DNA from: Methanoregula sp. UBA471
Lineage (GTDB): Archaea > Halobacteriota > Methanomicrobia > Methanomicrobiales > Methanospirillaceae
Assembly: GCA_002495065.1 (NCBI GenBank)
Contig: DADT01000031.1
Coordinates: 136,881-200,880, forward strand
Length of the DNA: 64,000 bases
Direction: 5' to 3'
Made by a program: the position numbers and the translations under genes. The notes under the pieces are model-generated. The model had not been told where the DNA came from. It made no database searches and saw nothing but the letters and a program-made list of their open reading frames with translations. Position 1 is the first letter of the stretch. Each line of letters starts with the position of its first letter. Positions 44,022 through 53,006 of this stretch are shown piece after piece.

Positions 44022-46631
44022 ATGAAGGGAACGAATACTTACCTTGACAGGAGGAAGCTTGCCAGCCTTGCCCTCATTCCCTGTTCCCTGATCCTCATTG
44101 TCATATTTACGGTCCTGAATATAAGAACCGCAACGGACCCGCCGTTCCTGCTCGCCATCCTCAATACCCTGTTCATCGGGATAATCCCTCTCGTTATCGC
44201 GATCATTGCATTCCGGAGTTACCGGTCCAGCGGGTCAGCAAGCCTCTTCATGATGGGGTCCGGTATGATGATCTTCGGGATTGGCTCGATTGCCGCCGGG
44301 TGGGTCATCGGGTTAACGGATGGTGCAAATGTCAGTGTCGCCATCTATAACGTCTGCATCCTTATCAGTGCAGTCTTCTACCTGACGGGAGCCCTGCTGA
44401 CTTTCACCAGAAGTAAAGCGGCCGGAACAGCCGGGCTTTTGTGGAAGATCGCGGCCATGACCGCAGGCATTGTCATTTTCGTAGTGGGGTTTACCTCCTT
44501 ATCGATCATGGGATCGATCCCGCTGTTTTTTATCCTTGGTACCGGGCCGACCATTCTCCGGCAGACCGTTCTCAGCTATGCAATCGCGATCCTCGCCATC
44601 ACATCTCTTGTGCTCTTCCGTCTTTTCACCCTGAAAAGGGAAGATTTCTTCTTCTGGTATTCGGTTTCTCTCGCGGTAATCGCCATCGGCCTGGTCGCCG
44701 CTTTCCTCACACCGGCATTGGGAAGTCCGGTAAACTGGGTCAGCAGGGTTATGCAATACATAGGCGCCGGTTATGCGCTTGTCGCCATTGTTGTCACCAG
44801 CAGGCTCGCACAGGACCGGGGCCTCTCACTTGAAGAGACGCTCAGCAGGTTCTTCAGTGAGGCTGAAGCGGGGTACAAAACGCTCGTAGAAACCGCGACC
44901 GATGCGATTGTGGTCTTTGACCAGGCCTACCGGATTATTATCTGGAACACATCTGCGGAGAAACTGTTCGGGTACACAAAGGATGAAGCGGTCGGACTCT
45001 CCTTCACCCGGCTCCTCAGCGGGAACAGTAACGACAGGGTTCAGACCAGCGGGAATGGTGAGTTGCTTTTCACAGGCGGCAAATTATCAGGAAAAACAAA
45101 AACTGATATCCGGTGCTTGCGGAAGGATGGGAGCACGTTCCTTGCCGAACTAGCGCTGTCCCGGCACACGGTTTCCGGGGTAAATCTGAGTACCTGCATT
45201 ATCCGTGATATGACAGAACGCATCAGAGCAGAAGACCGTATGAGATTTCAGGCAAACCTGCTCGCCAATATTTCGGATGTGGTCTATGCAACCGATACAC
45301 AGATGCGCCTGACCTCCTGGAACCCGGCTGCTGAGAAAATGTACGGCTGGAAGGAAGAGGAAGTGTTGGGAAAGCCTGTATTTGAGTTCGTGGGCTCGAA
45401 ATTCAATCCAGGAGAGCGGACCAGGCTGACCCAGGAGTTGATGGAAAAAGGAAGTGTGACCGCACAGGTCGGGCATACGACAAAAGCAGGTAATCGCATT
45501 GTCTTTGAATCAGTCACCCTGCTCCTGCGTGATGGTGATGGGAAGGTGGACGGATTTATAGGTGTCAATCACGATATTACCGAGCAAAAGCTGGCTGGGG
45601 AAGCATTGCGGGAGAGCGAGAAACGGTTCCGGACGATCTTCGAACATTCTCCCTTTGGTATCGCGACGTGCGATCTGACCGGGAGACTGCTTGCGACCAA
45701 TTCTGCCTTCGAATCGATGCTTGGCTATACGATGGAGGAACTGCGGAACAGGCATTTTGCAGAATTCACGGATCCCGGTGATATCGACAATGAGCAGCAG
45801 ATGTTCATGGAGGAGCTCGATGGCGATCACGATTCACGTGAATTCGAGAAGCATTACATCAGGAAGGATAGGCGGATCATCCTCGTCCGGGTTGTCGGGA
45901 CATTTATCAGGGGTCCGGACAGGAAACCTTCGATCGGGCTTGTTATGATCGAGGATGTGACCGACAGGCGGCAGACGGAGGAAGCGCTGAAGCAGTCGCT
46001 TGCTGAAAAAGAGGCCCTCCTTTCCGAGGTCCATCACCGGGTCAAAAACAACCTGGCTGCATTCATTTCGCTTCTGAGCCTCGAAGGAGCAACCGAAGAA
46101 TCTCCGGCAGGAAAAATGCTCAGGCAGGACCTGCAGAACCGGGCACGGAGCATGGCACTCATCCACGAGACTTTATACCGTACGCACCAGTATTCGGAAG
46201 TTGACATGGAGGTATACCTGAACAATCTGGTCGGGCAGATCGTCAATTCCTACACCTCGCCACAATCCATCAGGATGGTCATTGAAGCTCAGGGAATATC
46301 CCTTGATCTTGCCCGGGCGACACCGGCAGGCCTGATTGTCAATGAGCTCGTGACCAATTCCCTCAAGCACGCATTCCCGAAGGAAGCGATTGGATGCCGG
46401 GCGGACCAGAAAGATCCATGCACTATCGGGATCCGGCTGGTGAAGGAAAACGGATCGTACCTCCTTCACGTCTCTGATAACGGTATCGGGATGCCAGCCG
46501 GAATCGACCTTCCGGCCTCGAAATCCCTGGGACTGAAACTTGTGACATTTCTCGCAAAACACCAGCTGAGGGCAACGATCGAGGTCAACACCGGAAAGGG
46601 AACGGAGTTCATGTTCCGGTTCAAGCATTAA
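44022..46631 (+). CDS. Membrane-bound PAS sensor histidine kinase (HisKA_2 type)
   Basis: The 869-residue protein has about seven membrane helices in its first 270 residues (MASE-type sensor region). Three PAS domains follow (about 285-405, 410-525, 535-650), then LLSEVHHRVKNNLAAFISLL (His671/672) and an ATPase with IVNELVTNSLKHAF and VSDNGIGMP. The kinase core closely resembles that at 31840-33159. ATG 44022 follows GGTGA. It is followed after 3 bp by a frame that begins like a response regulator but is cut short. Confidence 0.92.
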   Translation: MKGTNTYLDRRKLASLALIPCSLILIVIFTVLNIRTATDPPFLLAILNTLFIGIIPLVIAIIAFRSYRSSGSASLFMMGSGMMIFGIGSIAAGWVIGLTDGANVSVAIYNVCILISAVFYLTGALLTFTRSKAAGTAGLLWKIAAMTAGIVIFVVGFTSLSIMGSIPLFFILGTGPTILRQTVLSYAIAILAITSLVLFRLFTLKREDFFFWYSVSLAVIAIGLVAAFLTPALGSPVNWVSRVMQYIGAGYALVAIVVTSRLAQDRGLSLEETLSRFFSEAEAGYKTLVETATDAIVVFDQAYRIIIWNTSAEKLFGYTKDEAVGLSFTRLLSGNSNDRVQTSGNGELLFTGGKLSGKTKTDIRCLRKDGSTFLAELALSRHTVSGVNLSTCIIRDMTERIRAEDRMRFQANLLANISDVVYATDTQMRLTSWNPAAEKMYGWKEEEVLGKPVFEFVGSKFNPGERTRLTQELMEKGSVTAQVGHTTKAGNRIVFESVTLLLRDGDGKVDGFIGVNHDITEQKLAGEALRESEKRFRTIFEHSPFGIATCDLTGRLLATNSAFESMLGYTMEELRNRHFAEFTDPGDIDNEQQMFMEELDGDHDSREFEKHYIRKDRRIILVRVVGTFIRGPDRKPSIGLVMIEDVTDRRQTEEALKQSLAEKEALLSEVHHRVKNNLAAFISLLSLEGATEESPAGKMLRQDLQNRARSMALIHETLYRTHQYSEVDMEVYLNNLVGQIVNSYTSPQSIRMVIEAQGISLDLARATPAGLIVNELVTNSLKHAFPKEAIGCRADQKDPCTIGIRLVKENGSYLLHVSDNGIGMPAGIDLPASKSLGLKLVTFLAKHQLRATIEVNTGKGTEFMFRFKH

Positions 46632-46634
46632 CTG

Positions 46635-46934
46635 ATGAAGGATCCTTCGGTTCTTATCGTCGGGGATGATGGGGACATCGCGATTTGTCTCTCCGCGATT
46701 TATTGCAGGAAAGGTTCTTGTAGTTGCAGCCAACTCTTCTGTATGCCATCCCAAAAATCATGTCCCATGAAGTTCGGACCCGCGGTCAGCATCGAGGGGA
46801 TGATCATTGAAGTTCCCTGCATTGGCAGCGACTGTGCGTGGTTTTTTAATAACCATTGTGCGATCCTCAGTATTGCAAAAGAACTATGCAGGGACCAGAA
46901 AAAGAAGGGACCTAAGGGTACATCCGCTGATTAA
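46635..46934 (+). CDS. Response-regulator remnant running into a small cysteine-containing protein
   Basis: The frame starts 3 bp after the kinase stop with KDPSVLIVGDDGDIAICL, which looks like the start of a receiver domain, but the phospho-acceptor region never appears. After about 44 residues the sequence changes to a compact Cys-bearing protein starting KFGPAVSIEGMIIEVPC (possible own ATG at 46767) and ending in a basic tail. Most likely a receiver gene was truncated, perhaps by a rearrangement that joined a second small gene. 99 residues in total. Confidence 0.45.
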   Translation: MKDPSVLIVGDDGDIAICLSAIYCRKGSCSCSQLFCMPSQKSCPMKFGPAVSIEGMIIEVPCIGSDCAWFFNNHCAILSIAKELCRDQKKKGPKGTSAD

Positions 46935-47218
46935 TTATTTGATACTACGGGGATAGTGAATTATTGCCCGGCAGCGTGTGGCATTTAAAAGATACCAGTA
47001 CCTGCCGCACCCTTGGCATGCAGGAAAATTCCAGGTAACGATGTGCAGCAGGGATGAAATAACGGCGGTGCTGCAAAATCCAGGATATTCTAATGAGGCT
47101 TGATCGGATAGGGTTAATATTCAGAAAACAGGGAGTAATTAAGATAGTATTGGGTAAGCCCGGCGAATGGCAAGAAAATTATTTAAAAAAATCCACTCGG
47201 CAATGGCAGAAAATATTC
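46935..47218. other. Intergenic region, no supported gene
   Basis: A plus-strand frame from 47093 is open, but it overlaps the better-supported minus-strand small basic gene. Nothing else seen. Confidence 0.3.
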
Positions 47219-47380
47219 TTATTTCTTTTTTGCCTTCAGAATTTTTTTGGGAGTCAGAATGCCCAGCTTCTCCAGTTCTTCCCGGGCGAGCGTTTTAAAG
47301 CTCTTTCTCCTGTCTTCACCAGGAAATAAATCGCTCTTGACTTTTGCATCTAAGGTTTTAGGTTTCCTCTTCTTTGGCAT
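47219..47380 (-). CDS. Small basic protein, 53 aa, probably leaderless
   Basis: ATG 47380 to TAA 47219. The protein starts PKKRKPKTLDAKVKSDLFPG, then DRRKSFKTLAREELEKLGIL, and ends KAKKK. It is very basic at both ends with one helix between, as in small nucleic-acid-binding proteins. No ribosome site precedes the ATG; instead a TATA-like AATTATATACTATTC lies close upstream, so the transcript is probably leaderless. Too short for usual ORF cut-offs. Confidence 0.65.
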   Translation of the reverse strand: MPKKRKPKTLDAKVKSDLFPGEDRRKSFKTLAREELEKLGILTPKKILKAKKK

Positions 47381-47776
47381 ATATGAATAGTATATAATTC
47401 CCGTTAATATTTTTTGTCCATGGAAAACGGTGCCTTTCTATTTGCTTCTCCCCATTTCTGAAAAGAGAATTCAACGGTATGAAGTGATCGTTGAGCCATC
47501 CATTACAACCCCTCAGGTCCTGCCTCTGTGTACGCACTCCTTATAACGTCCGATCATCTAATCTTGGCAGGATACATCCCCTGATTTCGCACAGGGAACA
47601 TTTTTGTTCCTCCCGTTCCTCCCGGTAAACTGCCCCGTTTCCCCATTGCCCCTCCCGGCGTCCGTTGTTTCCTGGTTATTCCCGTTTATAATAAAAGACC
47701 TTACTCACGGACGACCAAGATGAATATGTCAAAGGGCCCCGCGACACCAGACAAAAAAACACAGAAGGAAACAACA
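47381..47776. other. Intergenic region before the four-gene operon
   Basis: No gene seen. It must hold the promoter for the operon starting at 47777; an AT-rich ATAATAAAAG stretch lies at about 47690. Confidence 0.35.
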
Positions 47777-48280
47777 ATGGCAGATTTTATACAGAATTCT
47801 CAGACAAAGACCGCGGTTCGCGAACTCGCGAGCCCGATACCAGACGTAGCGGCGTTTAACACGATCCCCCAGTCGGTCGTCACCGACAACCCGTTTGGAT
47901 GCGTCGCTTATATGACTGCCGGGGAGAACCATGCCCCGGTTGAAAAGACCCGTGAGGCCTACACCGCACGGCTTGTGTACCAGGACGGGGAGGCCAATGC
48001 CATCGGGAACGGGTCGCACCGGTTCAGCACCCTTGCCGGGTTCAATGGCGGTGTCACCGCACTGCTGGCTGCTGCGGATGTCAGCACGGCACATGGCGGC
48101 ACAGCACTCCATGATGCGGAGAATGACACATTCACCGCAACCCTCCGTTGCCACGATGTGAACGGCGAACTCTACATGGTGAACTTCAGCCGCAGCCGGG
48201 TCACCCTCACGTCCTATTCTGACGATGCAATCCGGACCTCGGTCGAGACCTGGGCGGACACTGTCCCGGCCCTCGCATAA
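47777..48280 (+). CDS. Hypothetical protein, first gene of an unknown four-gene operon
   Basis: About 167 residues from ATG 47777, preceded by AGAAGGAAAC; an in-frame ATG at 47720 is less likely. The protein is beta-rich and Thr/Ala-rich (SVVTDNPFGCVAYMTAG, then GGVTALLAAADVSTAHGG and RVTLTSYSDDAIRT). No signal peptide. The strand pattern could suit a structural or ligand-binding barrel. No family recognised. Confidence 0.65.
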   Translation: MADFIQNSQTKTAVRELASPIPDVAAFNTIPQSVVTDNPFGCVAYMTAGENHAPVEKTREAYTARLVYQDGEANAIGNGSHRFSTLAGFNGGVTALLAAADVSTAHGGTALHDAENDTFTATLRCHDVNGELYMVNFSRSRVTLTSYSDDAIRTSVETWADTVPALA

Positions 48281-48367
48281 CGCAGACCGTGACGAACAAC
48301 CCGAAGAGAGGGGACCTGTCAGTCTCCTCTTTTCCGGGTCTGATCGTCATCGCCGCGGAGGACCGTT

Positions 48368-48532
48368 ATGGAAACCGAAATTCTGGGCATTATCCTTGGG
48401 GTGGTGCTCCCCATCTACCCGATGCTCTTTGCCATCCACCGGAAGATTGGCAGGTACGACGAGATTGTAAAGGAGTTCAGGAAACTCCGGGCTGAACACG
48501 ATGCCTGCCGGGAGACATGGCATGGAAACTGA
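48368..48532 (+). CDS. Small one-helix membrane protein, second gene of the operon
   Basis: 54 residues, ATG 48368 to TGA 48532: METEILGIILGVVLPIYPML, then FAIHRKIGRYDEIVKEFRKL and a polar end. One membrane helix followed by a charged coiled helix, a holin- or adaptor-like layout. Its end overlaps the start of the next gene by 11 bases. Not recognised as a known family. Confidence 0.6.
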   Translation: METEILGIILGVVLPIYPMLFAIHRKIGRYDEIVKEFRKLRAEHDACRETWHGN

Positions 48533-49004
48533 AGGCACTTCCTGTGCAGTCGCCGAGGTGATCGGTATATTCAGGGGAAAATCCGGCGGGTTTGAACCGC
48601 TCGGTCCTGGTACACCGCTCACTGAAGAAGAGGTGCGACGCAACCCGATTTTCTATATCCTTGACCTGAACAGCGACACCTGTGACGAGAACCTGATCAT
48701 CGATGTAATCTATGATAACCTCTCGCCCCTGCGCCTGCAGGACCTGCGGAGGGGGACCGATATCCCACGCGGGGTCCGTTTTTGGCCGGACTGGTTCGAT
48801 ATCCCCCCGTACAGGGAAATGCACGATACAGATGGCCGCCTGGTGTATCCCCGTGCGCCGGGTATCCACACCGTACAGGTCCGGACCGGCCGGCGGAAGT
48901 TTGCACAGATGGGGCGGGTCAGGGACTTCAGCCCGGAGAACGGTGGGTATACCAGCCCGCTCTTTGAGATACGGTTTGCAGGAGAAGAGAATGTCCGGAC
49001 ATGA
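48522..49004 (+). CDS. Hypothetical soluble protein, third gene of the operon
   Basis: 160 residues from ATG 48522, seven bases after GGGAG and inside the end of the preceding gene. Residues include FEPLGPGTPLTEEEVRRN, FYILDLNSDTCDENLI and WPDWFDIPPYREMHDTDG. Mixed alpha/beta with Arg- and Pro-rich loops. No family recognised. Confidence 0.65.
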   Translation: METEGTSCAVAEVIGIFRGKSGGFEPLGPGTPLTEEEVRRNPIFYILDLNSDTCDENLIIDVIYDNLSPLRLQDLRRGTDIPRGVRFWPDWFDIPPYREMHDTDGRLVYPRAPGIHTVQVRTGRRKFAQMGRVRDFSPENGGYTSPLFEIRFAGEENVRT

Positions 49005-49057
49005 CCTGAGGACGCCGGATACAGCCCGTATCGGGAGCGGGGTTGCGGGAGACGGGC

Positions 49058-49642
49058 ATGTTCGAGAATGAGCTGCAGACCCGTACCGCGATCTGCGGTA
49101 CTGCAGCTCTCCTCGCAACCATTTTTTTCCTCGCCCATCTTCCGCATATCCTTCTCATAGTGCCGGTCGGTGTGCTGTTCCTGGGCATCGTTGCGGACCC
49201 GGAGGAAACGCACGCTGTGTGGTACGGGGTGCTCAATACGCTTGGGATCTTTGATGCGGCATCCCTGAACCCTGCTGAGTTAGCAAATTACGCAGAGAAA
49301 CGGCATTACTTCTGGTTCGGGGAGGTGGCTACGGCGGCAGGCATCGCCGGCACCTTTGCTATCCCTCTCGGGATCTTTCTTGCGGGGATGACCGAGATCA
49401 CGCTGGCATTCATCAGTGCTGCAGTGCTGTTCCTGCCGCTCTTTGTGTTCCTGCCCAGGGTGATCCAGCGGGGGATGAAGGCTGATCCCGAGATTGTCAT
49501 TGAGGCGTTCGGGAAGAACGATCAGGTTAAAAAAGTGTTCTGGACCCTTTTTGCCGCAATGGCCGGGCTGGTGCTGGCCCGTGTTGTGGACCCGGTGACT
49601 GCACAGCAGGTTGTTGCGATGATTACCGGATCAGGGATATGA
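49058..49642 (+). CDS. Membrane protein, fourth gene of the operon
   Basis: About 194 residues from ATG 49058, six bases after GGGAG; TTG 49043 is in frame. Four to five membrane helices (about 11-27, 30-46, 85-110, 113-133, 160-178), separated by a 35-residue soluble loop with AEKRHYFWF. No transporter signature is visible. It lies 53 bp after the third gene. Confidence 0.65.
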   Translation: MFENELQTRTAICGTAALLATIFFLAHLPHILLIVPVGVLFLGIVADPEETHAVWYGVLNTLGIFDAASLNPAELANYAEKRHYFWFGEVATAAGIAGTFAIPLGIFLAGMTEITLAFISAAVLFLPLFVFLPRVIQRGMKADPEIVIEAFGKNDQVKKVFWTLFAAMAGLVLARVVDPVTAQQVVAMITGSGI

Positions 49643-49860
49643 TAAAGGGATTTTTCCCCGTCTCTTTATCCTTTACTTTTTCCAATTACCGGAGCGTTTT
49701 TTTGATGTGCACCCGCCTGCCGAAAACAGGCAGAGAATAATTCTTTTTATCAGCCGCCACATGATCCATTATTGTCAAAAATACTGGTGATACTACGGTA
49801 AAAGGGATAACAACGAAAATTATCTACCCTGAAATTGGTATTTGCGGGCTTTCCTGCAGA

Positions 49861-50367
49861 TTGTGCCCCCATTATCATACAGAAGGTTCCAGCAGGTGCG
49901 GGGGATGTAAAACCGAATCCAGGATGGGTGCCGGCTGCCCTTTTATCACGTGTGCCCTGAAGAGAAAAGGAATCGAATTCTGCTGGGACTGCGGAGAACA
50001 TGAAACCTGTGAAAAGTGGAGAAAGCACCGGGAAACCGGGAAAAAAGCCGATTCATTCATGTGTTATCAGAAACTTGAGGATGATATTGCATATATCCAA
50101 ACGCACGGGGTAAACGAGTTTGAAAAGATGCAAAAAAGGCGGGAGCACCTGATTCAGGAGATGGTGCGGGAATTCAATGAAGGACGTTCAAAAAGCTATT
50201 ATTGCATCGCAGCTGCCGTTATGAAAATTGAGGAATTGAAAGAAGCCCTGAATAAAGCTCGTGCGGATTCTGAAGGATTAGGAATTAAAGAGAAATCAGG
50301 AGTTCTCCATGCACTACTGGATGAAATTGCCCGGCAAAAACACTATTATCTGAAGTTGAGAAAATGA
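49861..50367 (+). CDS. DUF3795 cysteine-rich protein, N-terminus unclear
   Basis: At least 168 residues. Cysteine motifs are SSRCGGCKTES, GCPFITCALKRKG and FCWDCGEHETCEKW, followed by helical segments with MKIEELKEALNKA. The family's N-terminal motif, ICGLSCRLCP, is encoded in the same frame from 49840, but no ATG, GTG or TTG occurs between the stop at 49762 and TTG 49861. Either a rare start codon is used or a base is in error upstream. The protein probably binds a metal; role unknown. Confidence 0.75.
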   Translation: MCPHYHTEGSSRCGGCKTESRMGAGCPFITCALKRKGIEFCWDCGEHETCEKWRKHRETGKKADSFMCYQKLEDDIAYIQTHGVNEFEKMQKRREHLIQEMVREFNEGRSKSYYCIAAAVMKIEELKEALNKARADSEGLGIKEKSGVLHALLDEIARQKHYYLKLRK

Positions 50368-50389
50368 AAAAGGTTAACAAACAATCTGA

Positions 50390-51052
50390 ATGGTTGCGAG
50401 CATGACGGTAAAAATATCAGGGGGAAAGACCGGCCGGCCGGCAAAGGTGCCGGGTGAAAAACCTACCCGCGATAAAATATTCGACGCTGCTGTTGACCTG
50501 TTCGCGGAACGGGGATATGACAGGACATCTGTCCGGGATATCGCAAGCGCAGTCGGGATCACGGAAAGTGCCGTCTACCGTCACTATCCCAGCAAAGAGT
50601 CCATCCTCGAAGCGATCTTCACGTACGTGGAAACCCGGGTATACACCCCCCTCCCTCCCGCCCGGAATCCTGACGGGCATACAGAAAGGACGATTTTCCG
50701 GGAAATGCTGGAAGGCCTGCCCCGGTATATCATGGCAGATCCCTGTCTTGTCAAAATCATACACATCCTTTTTATCGAAATGCACCATAACGAAAAAATC
50801 CGGGATTACCTACAGAAAGAATACGGGGAGAAAGCTGACGAGTATACCGAAGTGTTGTTCCGGAAAGCCATCGAAGACGGGAACATCCGTCCCTGCGATC
50901 CACGGGCGCTGGCAAAGGTATTCAACGCGTTCCGGTTTGCCTGGCTCTACCAGACATTCATCCTCGACTTTGATAAACCACGGGAGACCGGCAGGATGGA
51001 AAAGGACCTGCAGGCCCCCATCGGATTATTCGAGCAACTCCTGGAACCCTGA
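50390..51052 (+). CDS. TetR/AcrR family transcriptional regulator
   Basis: The 220-residue protein has an N-terminal helix-turn-helix (TRDKIFDAAVDLFAERGYDR, then SVRDIASAVGITESAVYRHY, about 26-68) and a helical ligand-binding C-terminal domain. ATG 50390 or 50402. Twin 20-bp operator-like sequences lie 83-142 bp downstream of its stop, before the flavoprotein gene, so it probably controls that gene. Confidence 0.9.
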   Translation: MVASMTVKISGGKTGRPAKVPGEKPTRDKIFDAAVDLFAERGYDRTSVRDIASAVGITESAVYRHYPSKESILEAIFTYVETRVYTPLPPARNPDGHTERTIFREMLEGLPRYIMADPCLVKIIHILFIEMHHNEKIRDYLQKEYGEKADEYTEVLFRKAIEDGNIRPCDPRALAKVFNAFRFAWLYQTFILDFDKPRETGRMEKDLQAPIGLFEQLLEP

Positions 51053-51134
51053 TTCTCCTACCACCATCTCTTGAATCATCGGCCTCGTGCATACGTATGA
51101 TCCAATAGATAGCAGGGGGATTTTACCACTGCAC

Positions 51135-51194
51135 AAGTAAGTGAGCGTTAACTTTTTAAGCCTTTACTGCCAATAAGTAATCAAGCGTTTACTT
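51135..51194. promoter_or_regulatory. Twin operator-like repeats for the TetR regulator
   Basis: AAGTAAGTGAGCGTTAACTT at 51135-51154 and AAGTAATCAAGCGTTTACTT at 51175-51194 match at 16 of 20 positions. Their starts are exactly 40 bp apart. Each is roughly palindromic (AAGTAA and TTACTT ends in the second). They lie between the TetR gene and the reductase gene. The pattern and place fit TetR operators. Confidence 0.65.
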
Positions 51195-51286
51195 AATCCG
51201 CATAATCCGGCATTCAGTCCAGGATTATCATGAGCGATTAACAGGACGCAAACGAATCACATTGGATACCATGGAAGGATCGAATA

Positions 51287-51427
51287 ATGACCATTCAGAA
51301 TTTATATCACCAGAACGTGAAAATCGGGGAGGCGTTTCCATCCCCATTTGTGATCAAACGGGTGACGGCTCCCCGGATATATGCAGAGCATGAAATTAAC
51401 TCAGCGATCTGCGGAGGAAGGACATGA
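51287..51427 (+). CDS. Small protein, 46 aa, coupled to the flavoprotein gene
   Basis: ATG 51287 to TGA 51427, overlapping the next ATG by four bases (ATGA). Sequence features are YHQNVKIGEAFPSPFVIKRV and IYAEHEINSAICGG. Spacing and codon use suggest a real gene, possibly a leader or small partner of the reductase. It lies directly after the twin operators. No family recognised. Confidence 0.5.
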   Translation: MTIQNLYHQNVKIGEAFPSPFVIKRVTAPRIYAEHEINSAICGGRT

Positions 51428-52257
51428 AAATCGTCGCACTTATAGGAAGCCCGCGAAAGGGAAACACATTCCGTGCATGCGAGGAGTTCCGCGAACACCT
51501 GCAGAAGATCTGTAACGTGGAATTTGAATACCTCTGGCTGAAGGACGCTCGCATCGAGCCCTGCAAAGGGTGCTTTGTCTGTTTTCCCAAGGGTGAGGAT
51601 AAGTGTCCCCACCGTGGTGATGATGTCCATGTCATTGAGCAGAAGATGCTGGATGCTGACGGGGTGATCTTCGCTTCACCGGTCTACAGCATGAATGTGT
51701 CCGGGCTGATGAAGACCTTCATCGACAGGATCAGCTATACCGGGCACAGGCCGCGGTTCTTCGGGAAGAAGGCATTTTTCCTGGTGACAACCGGTTTATT
51801 CGGCGCAGGAGATGTCCTGAAGTACATGAAGACGCTCGCATGGGCGTGGGGATTTGAGTGTACAGGAACCGCCGGGCTCATTACCCCGAATGGGGCCGTG
51901 CCCCGTGAACGGGCTGAAAAAAATACACAGCTGCTGAAGGAAGGTGCACAGGTATTTTCTGCCGGATTACTCCGCACAACGCCAAGAAGACCGGGGGTCT
52001 TGGATGTGATCCACTTCTCCATGGGGCGGGGGAATTTCTCGCAGATGGAAACAGTGTCGCCTGCCGATTACCAGTACTGGAAAGGGCAGGGCTGGCTCTC
52101 ACCTGATGCGAAATGGTTCATGGATGTTCCGCTCAACCCCCTGTACAGGGCAATCGGGAGGATCGTTGAATGGCATGCCCAGCGATCATGCAGAAAATAT
52201 GTTGGCCTGGAAACTTGTAACAGCAGATGGGTGGAGCCGGAGGGGGAACGGGGATAG
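51424..52257 (+). CDS. NADPH-dependent FMN reductase/flavodoxin-type protein with cysteine cluster
   Basis: The 277-residue protein has a flavodoxin-like fold: VALIGSPRKGNTFRACEEF binds FMN phosphate and FASPVYSMNVSGLMKTFIDR is the flavin loop. Cysteines 47, 50, 53 and 61 (EPCKGCFVCFPKGEDKC) form the compact cluster of iron-sulfur flavoproteins. A C-terminal extension of about 90 residues is present. Probably cytoplasmic electron transfer or drug/oxygen reduction. Under likely TetR control. Confidence 0.85.
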   Translation: MKIVALIGSPRKGNTFRACEEFREHLQKICNVEFEYLWLKDARIEPCKGCFVCFPKGEDKCPHRGDDVHVIEQKMLDADGVIFASPVYSMNVSGLMKTFIDRISYTGHRPRFFGKKAFFLVTTGLFGAGDVLKYMKTLAWAWGFECTGTAGLITPNGAVPRERAEKNTQLLKEGAQVFSAGLLRTTPRRPGVLDVIHFSMGRGNFSQMETVSPADYQYWKGQGWLSPDAKWFMDVPLNPLYRAIGRIVEWHAQRSCRKYVGLETCNSRWVEPEGERG

Positions 52258-52538
52258 TGCAATGCAGGGCAGAGATGGCACGGGTTATTGATCCGGAGAC
52301 TCACCCGGCAGATTATGGGATTGTTGAGGAATGGTGGTGGGGAAACGATCCCGGCTGATCTCCAGGATGAGGCCCTCCTCCACAGTACCATAACCTCATC
52401 CTCGCAACCAGTGGTATGGTTCGGGGGCGGCAGAGATTTCAGACCACGGCATCAGGTTTTCCGGGTCTTTCCTGCAAACCATCAGTACTCGTTCCGATAC
52501 CAACGGATGCAGGGAACGTGGGGCTGCTTTTTTTATGT

Positions 52539-52694
52539 TTATTTCTTCTTAATATCTGCAAGAAGGAAGACAAACGAGATTGCTACCCAGAATGCAACTT
52601 TCAGCCAGTTCTGGGTTTGTATGGCTTCTATAACAGCAACCCCAAAAAATAAGAGAAAGATTGCAGTGTTCGTTCCGAAGGGTAGTCCTGCCAT
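52539..52694 (-). CDS. Small two-helix membrane protein, 51 aa
   Basis: ATG 52694 to TAA 52539. Sequence features are PFGTNTAIFLLFFGVAVIEA, then NWLKVAFWVAISFVFLLA and DIKKK. Two membrane helices with a basic end. No ribosome site is obvious. Composition is clearly membrane-protein-like. Confidence 0.55.
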   Translation of the reverse strand: MAGLPFGTNTAIFLLFFGVAVIEAIQTQNWLKVAFWVAISFVFLLADIKKK

Positions 52695-52856
52695 ATCTAC
52701 ATGCTGGTAAGCGGTATCTTAAAAAAACTATCTTTTATACGGCCCTGGCCGGGCTGGTACTGGACCGGTCGTGGATCCGGACAGCTCCGCAGATTGTCGG
52801 GATTATTTCGGGGTGAGAAGGTACAACCTTTTTTTGAATCAATGCACAAGAAAATT

Positions 52857-52988
52857 GGCTCTGGTGAAATCATTATTTATAACATTCTTGGGGGCTTTGC
52901 CCCCGCCACTATGGCAACCCCCTATGTGATATCCGTGGAAATCTGACTATCCGTTACTAAAGTAAGATCGGATTTTTGAAACGGAGCC
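52857..52988 (+). repeat. Short mobile-type repeat, family 2, copy 1
   Basis: About 132 bp bounded by GGCTCTGGTGAAATC and, inverted, GGCTCCGTTTCAAA. It carries a hairpin GGGGGCTTTGCCCCC followed by CGCCACTATGGCAACCCCC. Related copies lie near 58909-59040 and partially at 62576-62660. The termini resemble those of the ~465-bp elements. No clear target duplication. Confidence 0.6.
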
Positions 52989-53006
52989 AGGGGTTTCATT
53001 ATCTCT

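Noticed and set aside
52288..52710. A 140-codon plus-strand frame
   Set aside because: No coding signature; the opposite strand at 52539-52694 holds a clean two-helix membrane protein.
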